Origin: Actinoallomurus bryophytorum
GTDB lineage: Bacteria; Actinomycetota; Actinomycetes; Streptosporangiales; Streptosporangiaceae
Direction: 5' to 3'
DNA: 64,000 bases
Assembly (NCBI RefSeq): GCF_006716425.1
Contig: NZ_VFOZ01000001.1
Location: 5,518,001 to 5,582,000 of the forward strand
In this document: positions 7,957 through 15,984 of the stretch, one piece after another
How the letters are laid out: each line of letters begins with the position of its first letter
Numbering within the stretch: the first letter of the stretch is position 1
Position numbers and translations under genes: made by a program
Notes under the pieces: model-generated
What the model was told of the DNA's origin: nothing
Database searches by the model: none
What the model saw: only the letters and a program-made list of their open reading frames with translations

Positions 7957-8562
7957 TCAAAGTTTCCCGGTCGCGCCCCGGGCAGCGGAGCCGCGGGGCG
8001 GTGATGTGCCCGGACCGGGCGGGGTGACCGGGAGCCGGGCGTCGGTGACGTTGTCGAACCGGGTGTCTCCGCCACGGACGAGGACGAAGTGGCTGGTGAT
8101 CACGGCCTGGTAGACGCGCAGCGGCCCCGCCGGTTCGAGGTCCTCCGGGCCCAGCCGGTGACTGGCCGGCACACGGGTGTTGAGCAGGGCGAGGGCCGCG
8201 ACGCGAGCGTCGGCCGCGACCGGCTCGGCGGTCGCCTCCAGGTAGAGCGCCTCCGCCCCGCCGATGGGCGCGTGCGTGTCGAAGACCGTGATGGCCACGT
8301 CCGGGCGCGCCGCGATGTTGCGGGAATGCCGGCTGTCCGGTGCGGACACCCACAGAATCCGGCGCTCGCCGTCGGCCGCGTAGAAAACGGGGGTGGCCCA
8401 CGGGCGACCGTCTCCGTCGGCGGTCGCGAGGACGAGGTACCGATGCTGAGCGAGCAGCCGTGGCACGGTGTCCCACATCACGCCCAGCTCGTCCTCGGGC
8501 AGGCCGGATGGGACCTCCGACTCCGCGTCGGCCGGTTCGAGTCCTGCCACTTCGCCTGCCAT
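7957..8562 (-). CDS. Pyridoxamine 5'-phosphate oxidase-like flavin/F420-binding protein
   Basis: A 201-residue split-beta-barrel protein. The core LAQHRYLVLATADGDGRPWATPVFYAADGERRILWVSAPDSRHSRNIAARPDVAITVFD is the PNPOx-like fold, which binds FMN or F420 and is used in redox or detoxification reactions. ATG at 8562 was chosen over a longer frame because a GGGAGGA ribosome-binding site lies just before it. It is divergent from a broken LysR gene, with an intact palindrome between them. The reaction is unknown. Confidence 0.82.
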   Translation of the reverse strand: MAGEVAGLEPADAESEVPSGLPEDELGVMWDTVPRLLAQHRYLVLATADGDGRPWATPVFYAADGERRILWVSAPDSRHSRNIAARPDVAITVFDTHAPIGGAEALYLEATAEPVAADARVAALALLNTRVPASHRLGPEDLEPAGPLRVYQAVITSHFVLVRGGDTRFDNVTDARLPVTPPGPGTSPPRGSAARGATGKL

Positions 8563-8639
8563 CGGTCCTCCCGCTGTTGTGCCGTCGCGGCCATCCTGGT
8601 TCGCCGGCGGTGGCGTCATCAAGGGCGGAGTCCAGCACA

Positions 8640-8662
8640 ATTGTTCAGCCGACATGAACAAT
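8640..8662. promoter_or_regulatory. Operator-like 8-bp inverted repeat between PNPOx-like and lysR genes
   Basis: ATTGTTCA (8640-8647) and TGAACAAT (8655-8662) form a perfect inverted repeat with a 7-base spacer, in the divergent intergenic region and touching the start of the LysR frame. LysR regulators commonly bind such dyads next to their own gene. Assignment is by position and symmetry. Confidence 0.55.
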
Positions 8663-9562
8663 GAGGGGATGGAACGGCAGGGACATCGAGGTGTTCCTCG
8701 TGCTGGCCCAGGAACTGCACTTCGCCCGCACCGCACAGCGCCTGCGTGTGGCCCCGGCCTCGGTCAGTCAGACGATCAAGAAACCCGAGCGCCGGTTCGG
8801 GGCGCCCCTGTTCACGTCAGGACCACCCGCCGGGTGGACCTGACCCCGCTCGGCCGCCAGTTCCTCGACGAGCTCGGCCCGGCCTACGCCCAGGTCCAGG
8901 CGGCGATCGCGCGAGCGACCGCCACGGGTCACGGCACCACCGGTGAACTCCACCTCGGCTACATGTCCGCCGCCCTGACCCGCCGCCTCCTGACGCTGGT
9001 CGACACCTTCCACGCCCGCAGCCCGGCGGCCGGGTCCGCATCCGTGAGACCGCCCTGGCCGACCTGTACGGGCCGCTACGCCGCACCGAGGTCGACCTGT
9101 CGATCCTGCCGCTGCCCGTTCAACGAACCGGATCTCACCGTCGGGCCGGTAGTGCTGTCCGAGGCCGCACTGCTCGCCGTCCCCGCCGACCACCGGCTGG
9201 TCCGGCGCACCCATCTCACCCCCGGCGATCTGACCGACCAGACCTTCCTGTTCGCGCAGGACCTTCCCGGCTACTGGATCGAGCACCACCTCCCCATCGC
9301 CCGGCCGGCGGCGATGGATCACCCTGCTGCCCGGCTTCCAGGAAATGCCGGCCTATGTCGCATCCGGCCACGGAGTGGCCATCGTCGGCGCCCAGACCGA
9401 GCAGCTCTACCCACGGCCCGGCCTGACCTGCGTCCCCATCGCCGGACGCCCCACCTTCGACTACGCACTCATCTGGCGCACCGGCGACCTCAACGCCCTC
9501 GCGTCGGCCTTCCTCCATCACACCGCCGCCACGCCCCGCCACGGTGCGCGGAATGACTCATT
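8661..9562 (+). pseudogene. LysR family transcriptional regulator, multiply frameshifted
   Basis: The helix-turn-helix IEVFLVLAQELHFARTAQRLRVAPASVSQTIKK is in one frame. At about 8815 the reading shifts to RTTRRVDLTPLGRQFLDELGPAYAQVQAAI. From about 9030 to 9120 a third frame carries RVRIRETALADLYGPLRRTEVDLSILPLPV, then the second frame resumes with NEPDLTVGPVVLSEAALLAVPADHRL. From about 9310 yet another shift gives MPAYVASGHGVAIVGAQTEQLYPRPGL and the end. Joined, the pieces make a full-length LysR protein of about 295 residues, so at least four indels break it. Recent decay or assembly errors are both possible. Confidence 0.85.
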
Positions 9563-9862
9563 GAGCGGGTCGAGGTCGTTGAAAATGCGATTACTCCGGC
9601 CTTTTGCAGCGACCATCAGGAGAAACGAACGGCGTCCAGTGAATATCGCTGCTCCGGCGCGAAGGCAGACGCCTTTTCCGTTAAAGGCGGTGATAAGTTC
9701 TGTCGCGGTACGGGCGGCGGACCCTGACCGCGCACGCATTCCGAGCATCTCGACCCCAGCACGGCTTTGACGTGGGAAAGACACGTCCGTCCCGGACGTG
9801 AGGCGTATCTTCGCCGCGCTCCTGGGAGACGGCTGTCACGGGTGAATTCGACTGGAGGGAAT
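9563..9862 (+). other. Intergenic region before lipoprotein gene
   Basis: About 300 bases of lower-GC sequence without a credible gene. A perfect stem CGCCTTT/AAAGGCG (9670-9676 and 9683-9689, loop TCCGTT) is present but lacks a T-run. The promoter of the lipoprotein gene at 9863 should lie here, though I cannot pick out clear hexamers. Confidence 0.4.
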
Positions 9863-10303
9863 ATGGGCCGGCTTTCGATGGTCGTGTTCATGGTGGTGAT
9901 CACCGTTGCGGGCTGCGGTGGTGCCGGCGACTCCAACGCCGGAGGCGGTTCGCCGGTCCCTTCGCGTACGCCCAGTGCCGCCGCGTCCGTGACGAACTCC
10001 GCGACTGCCGGTGCTCTTCCGGTGGCGGCCGACGGGACCCGGCTTTCCGCATGTCACACGCGTAAATGTGAAGTGCTCGTCTCGCCTCACGATGAGATTT
10101 CTCCGCCGGCCCGCCTCGGCGTCACCACGGTCACCGTCAAGTCCATCACCGGCGAAGGGGTCACCTACGCCGGCAGCGGGCCCGGGATCACGCTCTCCCT
10201 CGGCGGGCAGCGGCGAGGGATGACGTCCTACATGAACAACCTCGCGATCACCACGGTCGCGGTCCAGGACGGTAAGGCCGTAGTGCGGTTCGCGAAGCGG
10301 TAG
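9863..10303 (+). CDS. Putative lipoprotein of unknown function
   Basis: A 146-residue exported protein. Residues 1-18 form a lipoprotein signal ending in the lipobox VAGC (lipidated Cys18), followed by a Ser/Pro/Ala-rich linker. The mature part holds a Cys pair (SACHTRKCEVLV), which may form a disulphide, and beta-rich sequence (LGVTTVTVKSITGEGVTYAGSGPGITLSL). ATG 9863 is preceded by GGAGGGA; the longer frame from 9767 lacks such a site. I do not recognise the family. It stands alone. Confidence 0.75.
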   Translation: MGRLSMVVFMVVITVAGCGGAGDSNAGGGSPVPSRTPSAAASVTNSATAGALPVAADGTRLSACHTRKCEVLVSPHDEISPPARLGVTTVTVKSITGEGVTYAGSGPGITLSLGGQRRGMTSYMNNLAITTVAVQDGKAVVRFAKR

Positions 10304-10659
10304 CCGAACGCGACGGCGGACGGACGCGGCGGACCCGCCCGCGCGGGGCGATGTCGCGACGCGGCTCGGGCCGGTCGCGACCCGGGCTCGCGGAGTGCCC
10401 GACGGTGCGCCGTACGGCGACCGGCCGTACGGCACACCCGCCGGGCAGGGCGGACGTGATCGGCGCCACGACGAGCAGGACGGCCCAGACATATCCGAAC
10501 GGACAGGTCTCGGAGCGTGGCACCCACCGCCGTCCGAACCAACTCCCTCGCCTACGGCAGCGGTGCCGTACGCATGCGTCACCCTAAGGAGAAGTCTCGG
10601 GAGGGGTCCCGAGCCGCCCGGTCGTCTCCGGGCGAGACCACCGCCGTCCGGTCGGGGTG
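10304..10659. other. Non-coding stretch with CCGTACGG palindromes
   Basis: No credible gene. GCCGTACGGC occurs at 10409-10418 and again at 10424-10433, each self-complementary, so that the region could also fold as one longer hairpin. Its position after the lipoprotein gene would suit a weak terminator. Confidence 0.35.
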
Positions 10660-10751
10660 CTCGGCGGATCCCCAGGGTGACGCCCGGCGAGTACAAAGAT
10701 CCGTGCTCGGCAGATCCAAAGCTGCATCTTCGGCAGATTGAAAGCACGACT
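10660..10751. repeat. Four degenerate 23-bp direct repeats upstream of the ATPase gene
   Basis: Units begin at 10660 (CTCGGCGGATCC...), 10683 (CCCGGCGAGTACAAAGA), 10706 (CTCGGCAGATCCAAAGC) and 10729 (TTCGGCAGATTGAAAGC), exactly 23 bp apart. The last two match best, and the first two agree with the third at 13/17 and 11/17 of the first positions. The array ends at the promoter of the gene at 10766, so it may be an operator with sites two helical turns apart. Confidence 0.65.
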
Positions 10752-10753
10752 GC

Positions 10754-10759
10754 TAGGAT
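10754..10759 (+). promoter_or_regulatory. Candidate -10 element of a leaderless promoter
   Basis: TAGGAT lies 6 bases before the GTG at 10766, the spacing expected if transcription starts at the start codon. No ribosome-binding site precedes that GTG, which fits a leaderless mRNA. Confidence 0.4.
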
Positions 10760-10765
10760 CGGCTG

Positions 10766-12019
10766 GTGCGCAAGGCGATGGACTACGTGCCCCGGAGGGC
10801 GGCCGAGCTGATCGGCGAGGCGCTCGCCGACACCCGCGTCGTCGTGGTGAACGGTGCCCGTCAGGTCGGCAAGAGCACTCTGGCCGAGGTCGTCCTCAGA
10901 CACGATCCGAACGGCGTCGCACGGTTCCTCGACGATCCGGTCACGCGTGCCGCCGCCACCGAGGATCCCGTCCGGTTCGTCCGGCACGACGGGCTGATGC
11001 TCATCGACGAGGTGCAGCGCGTCCCCGACCTCTGGCTGGCGATCAAGCATCTGGTCGACCGTGACCCGCGCCCCGGGCGGTTCCTGCTGACCGGGTCCGC
11101 ACGGCTGCTCGCGCTGCGCAGCCTGCCCGACACCCTTCCCGGCCGCTCGGAGACCATCGAGCTGTGGCCCCTGTCCCAAGGAGAGATCGAGGGTGCGCCC
11201 GACGGTTTCGTGGACGCGGCCTTCACCCACGGCGCCGATATGCGGGCCGGGCCGTCCGCGCTGCTGCGCAAGGACTACCTCATGCGGGCGGCGCGCGGTG
11301 GCTATCCGGAGGCGCGACGCCGTGAGTCACCGCTGCGCCGGCGGAGGTTCTTCGAGGGCTACCTCGCCGATCTGCTGAGCCGTGACGTCAAGCAGGTGGC
11401 CGACATCGAGAAGGCCGGTGACATGCGCCGGCTCGTCGCGTTGCTCGCCGCGCAGACGAGCGGGCTGCTCAACGTCAACCGTCTCGCCGGCGAGCTCAGC
11501 ATCACGGCGCCGACGGTCCGCAGTTACATCGAGATCCTGGAGACCGTCTACCTCGTCCGGCTCATCCCCGCGTGGTCGGCGAACCGCGGGGTCGCCGCGC
11601 CCAAGGTCATCTTCGTCGACCCCGGGCTGGCCGGCCACCTGACGGCGGGCGCGGTCACCGACGCGTCCCTCGGCGGTCACCTGGAGAACTTCGTCCTCGG
11701 TGAGCTGGCGCGGCAGCTCACCTGGGCGGACACGCCCGTCCGCCTCTACCACTACCGGGACCGGGACCAGTACGAGGTGGACGGCGTTCTCGAGGACAAC
11801 GCGGGCCAGGTCGTCGGCGTCGAGGTGAAGGCCGCCGAGACCGTACGCGCCGATGACTTCCGCGGCTTGAAACGGCTCCAGCGGCGGCTTGGACCGCGAT
11901 TCCGCGCCGGGTTCGTTCTCTACTGCGGCACCGACTCGCTCAGCTTCGGCGACGGCCTGACCTGCCTGCCGATCTCCGCGCTGTGGACGACCGAGGCCGG
12001 GCGAGCGCCCGGCGCGTAG
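10766..12019 (+). CDS. AAA ATPase with DUF4143 domain
   Basis: A 417-residue protein of the large ATP-binding/DUF4143 family. The Walker A is NGARQVGKST (about residues 29-38), the Walker B LMLIDEVQRVP (about 77-87) and the sensor LLTGSARL. A central winged-helix-like part (LAGELSITAPTVRSYIEILETVYLV) is followed by a PD-(D/E)XK-like segment (QYEVDGVLEDN...VVGVEVKAAE). The biological role of the family is poorly known; proposals include toxin-antitoxin-like or nucleic-acid functions. The start is GTG 10766 or ATG 10778. Four 23-bp repeats lie immediately upstream. Confidence 0.88.
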   Translation: MRKAMDYVPRRAAELIGEALADTRVVVVNGARQVGKSTLAEVVLRHDPNGVARFLDDPVTRAAATEDPVRFVRHDGLMLIDEVQRVPDLWLAIKHLVDRDPRPGRFLLTGSARLLALRSLPDTLPGRSETIELWPLSQGEIEGAPDGFVDAAFTHGADMRAGPSALLRKDYLMRAARGGYPEARRRESPLRRRRFFEGYLADLLSRDVKQVADIEKAGDMRRLVALLAAQTSGLLNVNRLAGELSITAPTVRSYIEILETVYLVRLIPAWSANRGVAAPKVIFVDPGLAGHLTAGAVTDASLGGHLENFVLGELARQLTWADTPVRLYHYRDRDQYEVDGVLEDNAGQVVGVEVKAAETVRADDFRGLKRLQRRLGPRFRAGFVLYCGTDSLSFGDGLTCLPISALWTTEAGRAPGA

Positions 12020-12026
12020 CGGCCGG

Positions 12027-12071
12027 GGCCGCCCGGCAGCACCCTTCGACGGTCTCGGCTGCCGGGCGGCC
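12027..12071. terminator. Bidirectional hairpin terminator
   Basis: GGCCGCCCGGCAGC (12027-12040) pairs perfectly with GCTGCCGGGCGGCC (12058-12071) across a 17-base loop. It lies between two convergent genes, just after the stop at 12019 and before the end at 12118. Confidence 0.7.
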
Positions 12072-12117
12072 GCCTCAGGAGTGGAACGCGTCACGTAACG
12101 CGCTCCGGCGGCGATCC

Positions 12118-12687
12118 TCAGCCGTCGACGCCGAGGTAGCGAGCCCGCAGGACGCGGTGGGGCAGGACCATCACGGTCTCGATCACCGGGCGGGGCGTGG
12201 CCGGCAGGCAGGAGGCCGTCAGGACGCCGATACGCGCGACCCGGGCGGTGATCGCGACGCCACCGCCGCGGAACCGGTCCACTCCGCGTGCCCTCGGCAC
12301 CCAGGTGCCGTACAGGTCACCGCTGATCGGCTGGCCGGGGGCGACCGGGCCGCCGGATCCGGCCATCCGGAACGACGTGGCCTGCGCGCCGTTGACGTCG
12401 ATGCCGGCCACCGCGGTCCACGAGTCGATGGTCACCGGAGCCCGCAGGCTCAGCCGGGCGATGTGCAGCTGGAACCGGACCGGCTGCCCGACGACCACCC
12501 GGTCGGCCATGGCGTTCAGCGTGCCGTTGATGACGATGGGCCGGGCACCGAGCACCGGGACGGTGCAGGTGTAGGCGGCCGAGAAGACGGAAGCCCGCGC
12601 GGACTCCTGCGCCGAGGCGGCCCCCGTGCCGCCGAGCGCGATCACCGTGGCGGTGGCCATGGCGTGCTTTCCGATGGACTTGATCAT
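12118..12687 (-). CDS. Secreted protein, DUF6801-like
   Basis: A 189-residue protein with a classical signal peptide (MIKSIGKHAMATATVIALGGTGAASAQ) and a mature beta-rich domain. YTCTVPVLGARPIVINGTLNAM and VVVGQPVRFQLHIARLSL resemble the actinobacterial DUF6801 domain of exported proteins (YTC-x-P-x-LG near the N-terminus and a VGQP block). A lone Cys near the C-terminus (TASCLP) could pair with the one in YTC. The function is unknown. It is convergent with the ATPase gene. Confidence 0.72.
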   Translation of the reverse strand: MIKSIGKHAMATATVIALGGTGAASAQESARASVFSAAYTCTVPVLGARPIVINGTLNAMADRVVVGQPVRFQLHIARLSLRAPVTIDSWTAVAGIDVNGAQATSFRMAGSGGPVAPGQPISGDLYGTWVPRARGVDRFRGGGVAITARVARIGVLTASCLPATPRPVIETVMVLPHRVLRARYLGVDG

Positions 12688-12765
12688 CTACTGCTCCCCG
12701 TCGAAGTCGGTCCCGGACACCGGTGGGCATCCGGGAGTTCCCCCGACGACGTCATCATGGTCACA

Positions 12766-12785
12766 GCGCGTACCGCGCGGTTTTT
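12766..12785 (+). terminator. Short hairpin with T-run
   Basis: GCGCG-TAC-CGCGC is followed by GGTTTTT, a small intrinsic-terminator shape reading on the plus strand. No plus-strand gene precedes it, so its role is unclear. Confidence 0.3.
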
Positions 12786-12847
12786 ACCGGCGGCGGCGAA
12801 GATCGCTACCCGCCGGTGGTGATGGCGGTACGCGGCGGGGCCCGGTG

Positions 12848-14028
12848 TCAGGCGCCGCGGTCCGCGAAAGGGCCGGGCGCGGTGAGAACCCTCTTGGCGA
12901 AGCGTTCGCCGATGCGCCGGTGCGTGGCGGCGTCCGGGTGGAGCCGGTCGGGCAGCGGCAGCTCGGCGGAGTCGGCCTCGCCGTAGAGGTCGAGGCCGTC
13001 GAGGTAGCCCAGGTGCGGGTCCACGGCCGCCCGCTGCTCCACGATCCGGGCGAGCTCGTCCCGGATGACGCGCAGGGTGAGCTTCCCGCTCGCGATCTCC
13101 GCGGGATCGCCCGTGGCCCGGAACCTCAGTTGCCCGTCGCCGAGGGCGGTGAGGTCCGCGGCGCTGGGGCCGGGGGTGTCCTCGTGGATGGGGCAGTAGA
13201 TGGGCGAGACGACCAGCAGCGGTGTCGTGGGGGTGGCCTTCGCGGATGGTGTCGAGGAAGCCGTGCACGGCGGGGGTGAACGCGCGCAGGCGCATCAGAT
13301 CGGTGTTGACCAGGTTGATGCCGATCTTGACGCTGATCAGGTCGGCGGGGGTGTCGCGCATGGCGCGGGCGGTGAAGGGGTCGAGCAGGGCGCTGCCGGC
13401 CAGGCCCAGGTTGATGAGGTCGACGCCGCCGAGGGCGGCGGCGAGGGCGGGCCAGGTCGTGGTGGGGCCGGCCGCGTCGGAGCCATGGCTGATCGAGCTG
13501 CCGTGGTGCAGCCACACCTTGCGACCCCGGTCCGGGACGGGCTCGACGGGGGCGTCGGTGCGCAGGGCGAGGAGTTCGGTGGTCTCGTTGTGCGGCAGCC
13601 AGATCTCGACGTCCTTGTCCGCGTCGGGCAGGCCGCCGAAGCGGAGGGTGCCGGCCGGGCCGGTGCTCGGCGGTCCCGGTGGTCATGTCGATGGTCAGGG
13701 TGTTGCCGCCGGTCACGCCGGACCGGCCGGCCAGGCGGCCGTCGACGAGCAGGTCGTACACACCGTCCGGGCGGGGCGGCGCGCCCACGTAGATCCGTTT
13801 GGTGGGCAGTGTGTCGAGTTCGAGGGCGGTGGCGCGGGTGCGGAAGGCCAGCCGTACGCCGGAGGGCTGGGCCTCGGCCATGGCGAGCTGCCCGTCGGTG
13901 CACTGGGCGCGGGCCCAGGCGGGCAGCCGGTGGGGGAGCACGCCGCCGGCGGTGTGCTCCAGGTCGAGGGCGCCGCGCAGGAGGTCCGCGGTGATCGGCG
14001 TGGTGATCCAGTCGTTCTCGGTGTGCAT
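12848..14028 (-). pseudogene. SGNH/GDSL-type hydrolase, two frameshifts
   Basis: The pieces join to a protein of about 390 residues. From ATG 14028: MHTENDWITTPITADLLRGALDLEHTAGG ... GGNTLTIDMTTGTAEH. After a shift near 13655: TLRFGGLPDADKDVEIWLPHNETTELL, then the catalytic block HHGSSISHGSDA (serine loop), GLAGSALLDPF and KIGINLVN. After a second shift near 13228: LLVVSPIYCPIHEDTPGP, ending in DRLHPDAATHRRIG with the Asp-His pair. All SGNH blocks are present, so the breaks are recent or are sequencing errors. It lies 68 bp downstream of the TetR gene and looks co-transcribed with it. Confidence 0.82.
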
Positions 14029-14096
14029 CGTCTTGGCCTGTCGATCGAGGGGTTCGCCGTACGGCCGGTGGCTGCCGGCAGGTGTGGGTACCGGCG

Positions 14097-14669
14097 TCAG
14101 GGGACGGGCCGGTTTCGTAGCAGGGCCTCGAGGTGATCCAGGATCCATGACCAGGTCTCCTGCGTGCCGGGGGCGCTGTGGCTGAACCCTCCCCCCATCT
14201 CCAGGCTGACGTAGCCGTGGAAGACGCTGCCCAGCAGCCGGACGGCGTGTGTCTGGTCCGGCTCCGTCAGGTCGTAGCCGCGCAGGATCGCCCGGGTCAT
14301 CTGCGCATGCCTGCCCCCGGCACTCGCCGCCGCCGTCTCCGGGTCGAGGCGGAGTTGTGCCGCGGCGTAACGGCCGGGATGCTCCCGTGCGTAGTCGCGG
14401 TAGACACATCCGAAGGCGGTCAGGGCGTCCTTGCCGGCGCGCCCGGCGAGGGCGGCGGCGACCCGGTCGGCGAGTTCCTCCAGCGCCAGCAGGGCGATCT
14501 TGGTCTTGAGGTCCTGGGAGCTCTTCACATGGGAGTACAGACTCGCGACCTTGACATCGAACCGCCTGGCGAGCGCCGACACGGTCACGTGGTCGAAGCC
14601 GACCTCGTCGGCGAGCTCGGCCCCTGCCTGGACCAGGCGTTCCGTGGTCAGTCCCGCGCGCCCTGCCAT
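14097..14669 (-). CDS. TetR family transcriptional regulator with WHG-type C-terminal domain
   Basis: A 190-residue repressor. The DNA-binding helix-turn-helix is ELADEVGFDHVTVSALARRFDVKVASLYSHVKSSQDL (about residues 17-53). The C-terminal part has the signature FHGYVSLEMGGGF, as in the WHG subgroup. A 25-bp near-perfect palindrome lies 34 bp upstream and is the likely operator. Downstream is the broken SGNH hydrolase, while an FBP-domain gene is divergent. Regulation of both sides by this protein is inferred. Confidence 0.9.
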   Translation of the reverse strand: MAGRAGLTTERLVQAGAELADEVGFDHVTVSALARRFDVKVASLYSHVKSSQDLKTKIALLALEELADRVAAALAGRAGKDALTAFGCVYRDYAREHPGRYAAAQLRLDPETAAASAGGRHAQMTRAILRGYDLTEPDQTHAVRLLGSVFHGYVSLEMGGGFSHSAPGTQETWSWILDHLEALLRNRPVP

Positions 14670-14702
14670 AACCTCTCCCTCATCCGCCTGAAACCACTAT
14701 GC

Positions 14703-14727
14703 ATTTGCCTAAAGCCTTTAGGCAAAT
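14703..14727. promoter_or_regulatory. 25-bp palindrome, probable TetR operator
   Basis: ATTTGCCTAAA (14703-14713) and TTTAGGCAAAT (14717-14727) are exact reverse complements around GCC. The site lies between the TetR start (14669) and the ATG at 14741 and is AT-rich against its surroundings. Its symmetry and place make it the strongest operator candidate in the window. Confidence 0.75.
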
Positions 14728-14740
14728 TAGCTTACTACTC

Positions 14741-15232
14741 ATGAGGCCGCTTACCGAGCAAGAGATCCGTACCGCGTTCGTGAACTGCACCAAGGGCGAG
14801 GCGAAGCGCCTGTCCGTCCCGCGCGGTCTGGCCGACCGGCCCTGGGAGGACCTGGACTATCTCGGCTGGCGTGATCCTCAGGCCCCCGACCGCGCCTACC
14901 TCGTCACCGAGCTGGACGGCCGCCTGCGCGCCGTCGCGCTGCGCTGCCCCCGCCCCGCCTCCTGGCGGCTACGGCGCACGATGTGCTCGGTGTGCCTGGC
15001 CACCCACACCGGCGGCGTGTCCCTGATGGTCGCCCCGAAGGCGGGGAAGGCCGGACAGCAGGGCAACTCGGTGGGCATCTACATCTGCAGCGACCTCGCC
15101 TGCTCGCTGTACGTGCGCGGTAAGAAGCACCTGGACCCCGGCGCACGGCTCCCCGAGTCGCTCACCCTGGAGGAGAAGATCCAGCGGACCGTGACGAACA
15201 TCGCCGCGTTCGTCGTCAAGGTGACCGCGTGA
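14741..15232 (+). CDS. FBP domain protein (FusB/FusC-like zinc-finger family)
   Basis: A 163-residue member of the FBP_C family, to which the EF-G-binding FusB/FusC proteins also belong. The start MRPLTEQEIRTAFVNCTKGEAKRLSVP is typical. Four zinc-ligand candidates follow: CSVC (within TMCSVCLATHTGG) and a second set in ICSDLACSLYVRGKKH. Proteins of this kind can rescue ribosomes stalled with EF-G, but the actinobacterial role is unproven. There is no ribosome-binding site before ATG 14741, so the mRNA may be leaderless. It is divergent from a TetR gene across a 25-bp palindrome. Confidence 0.85.
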   Translation: MRPLTEQEIRTAFVNCTKGEAKRLSVPRGLADRPWEDLDYLGWRDPQAPDRAYLVTELDGRLRAVALRCPRPASWRLRRTMCSVCLATHTGGVSLMVAPKAGKAGQQGNSVGIYICSDLACSLYVRGKKHLDPGARLPESLTLEEKIQRTVTNIAAFVVKVTA

Positions 15233-15233
15233 C

Positions 15234-15890
15234 TCAGGTGATGCCGAGTTCACCCGCGCGCAGGCCGGCCTGGAAGCGGGACTCGGAGTCGAGAGTCCTC
15301 ATCAGCTCGGCGACGCGCCTGCGGTAGGTGCGCAGGGAGATGCCCAGGCGCCGGGCGGCGACCTCGTCGGTGAGGCCGGCGCCGAGGGAGCGGAGGATGT
15401 CGCGGGCGTCCGGGCCGAGCAGCGGGAGTTCCTGCCGGTCGGCGAGCGGTACGGCGGTCTCCCAGGTGGCGTCGAACAGTGCGTGCACCGGGTCGATCAG
15501 CGCCGGGGACGTCGTCACGGTGAACTCACGGTCGCCGGGCGCGCCCGGACCGGCGAGGAACAACACCCGCCGGTCGATGATGATCGTCTCGTGGGGGAGG
15601 CCGGCGTCGCAGATGCGGATCTGGGCTCCCGCCGCGGCGATCTGGAGCAGATGGTCGCGCTGTTCGTCGTCGGCCAGCGCGACCGCGGTGTAGAGCTTGC
15701 GTACGACGACGCCGTTGCTCAGCGGCGTACGCAAGCGCTGGGAGATGGTGACGCGCGACTCCGGGTGCGACCAGGTGTTCAGGTCGGTCGCGGCGCACAG
15801 GAACTCCTCTTGCACCCCGGCGAACAGGTGCCCGGCACGCTCGCGGAGCTCGCTCTCACCACGGACGGTGATGACCTGGTCGTTCGGCAC
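15234..15890 (-). CDS. Helix-turn-helix regulator with TrmB/PLD-like sensor and LuxR-type C-terminus
   Basis: A transcription regulator of about 218 residues. The N-terminal part (ELRERAGHLFAGVQEEFLCAATDLNTW ... IRICDAGLPHETIIIDRRVLFLAG) resembles the effector domain of TrmB/PLD-like actinobacterial regulators. The C-terminus carries a LuxR-like helix-turn-helix (LGAGLTDEVAARRLGISLRTYRRRVAELMRTL). GTG 15890 was chosen because longer starts would overlap the divergent aldo/keto reductase start at 15985. A palindrome lies between the two genes. Its stop is one base from the FBP gene stop. Confidence 0.78.
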   Translation of the reverse strand: MPNDQVITVRGESELRERAGHLFAGVQEEFLCAATDLNTWSHPESRVTISQRLRTPLSNGVVVRKLYTAVALADDEQRDHLLQIAAAGAQIRICDAGLPHETIIIDRRVLFLAGPGAPGDREFTVTTSPALIDPVHALFDATWETAVPLADRQELPLLGPDARDILRSLGAGLTDEVAARRLGISLRTYRRRVAELMRTLDSESRFQAGLRAGELGIT

Positions 15891-15927
15891 GCCTGTCAGT
15901 CTGAACCCCGGGAACGGCCGGAGCAAA

Positions 15928-15943
15928 TGGCAGCTTGCTGCCA
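15928..15943. promoter_or_regulatory. Perfect palindrome between LuxR-type regulator and aldo/keto reductase
   Basis: TGGCAGC-TT-GCTGCCA is a 16-bp inverted repeat with 7-bp arms, 38 bp upstream of the regulator start and 42 bp upstream of the reductase start. It is the probable operator of the adjacent regulator. Confidence 0.6.
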
Positions 15944-15984
15944 GCGGATGGCCCTCTCTCGCCGCGCGCAGCAGGGTTGGGGTC

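Noticed and set aside
10248-10523. Minus-strand frame with a hydrophobic stretch (YVWAVLLVVAPITSALPG)
   Set aside because: It starts at GTG with no ribosome-binding site, overlaps the lipoprotein gene end and loses protein character after the hydrophobic part.
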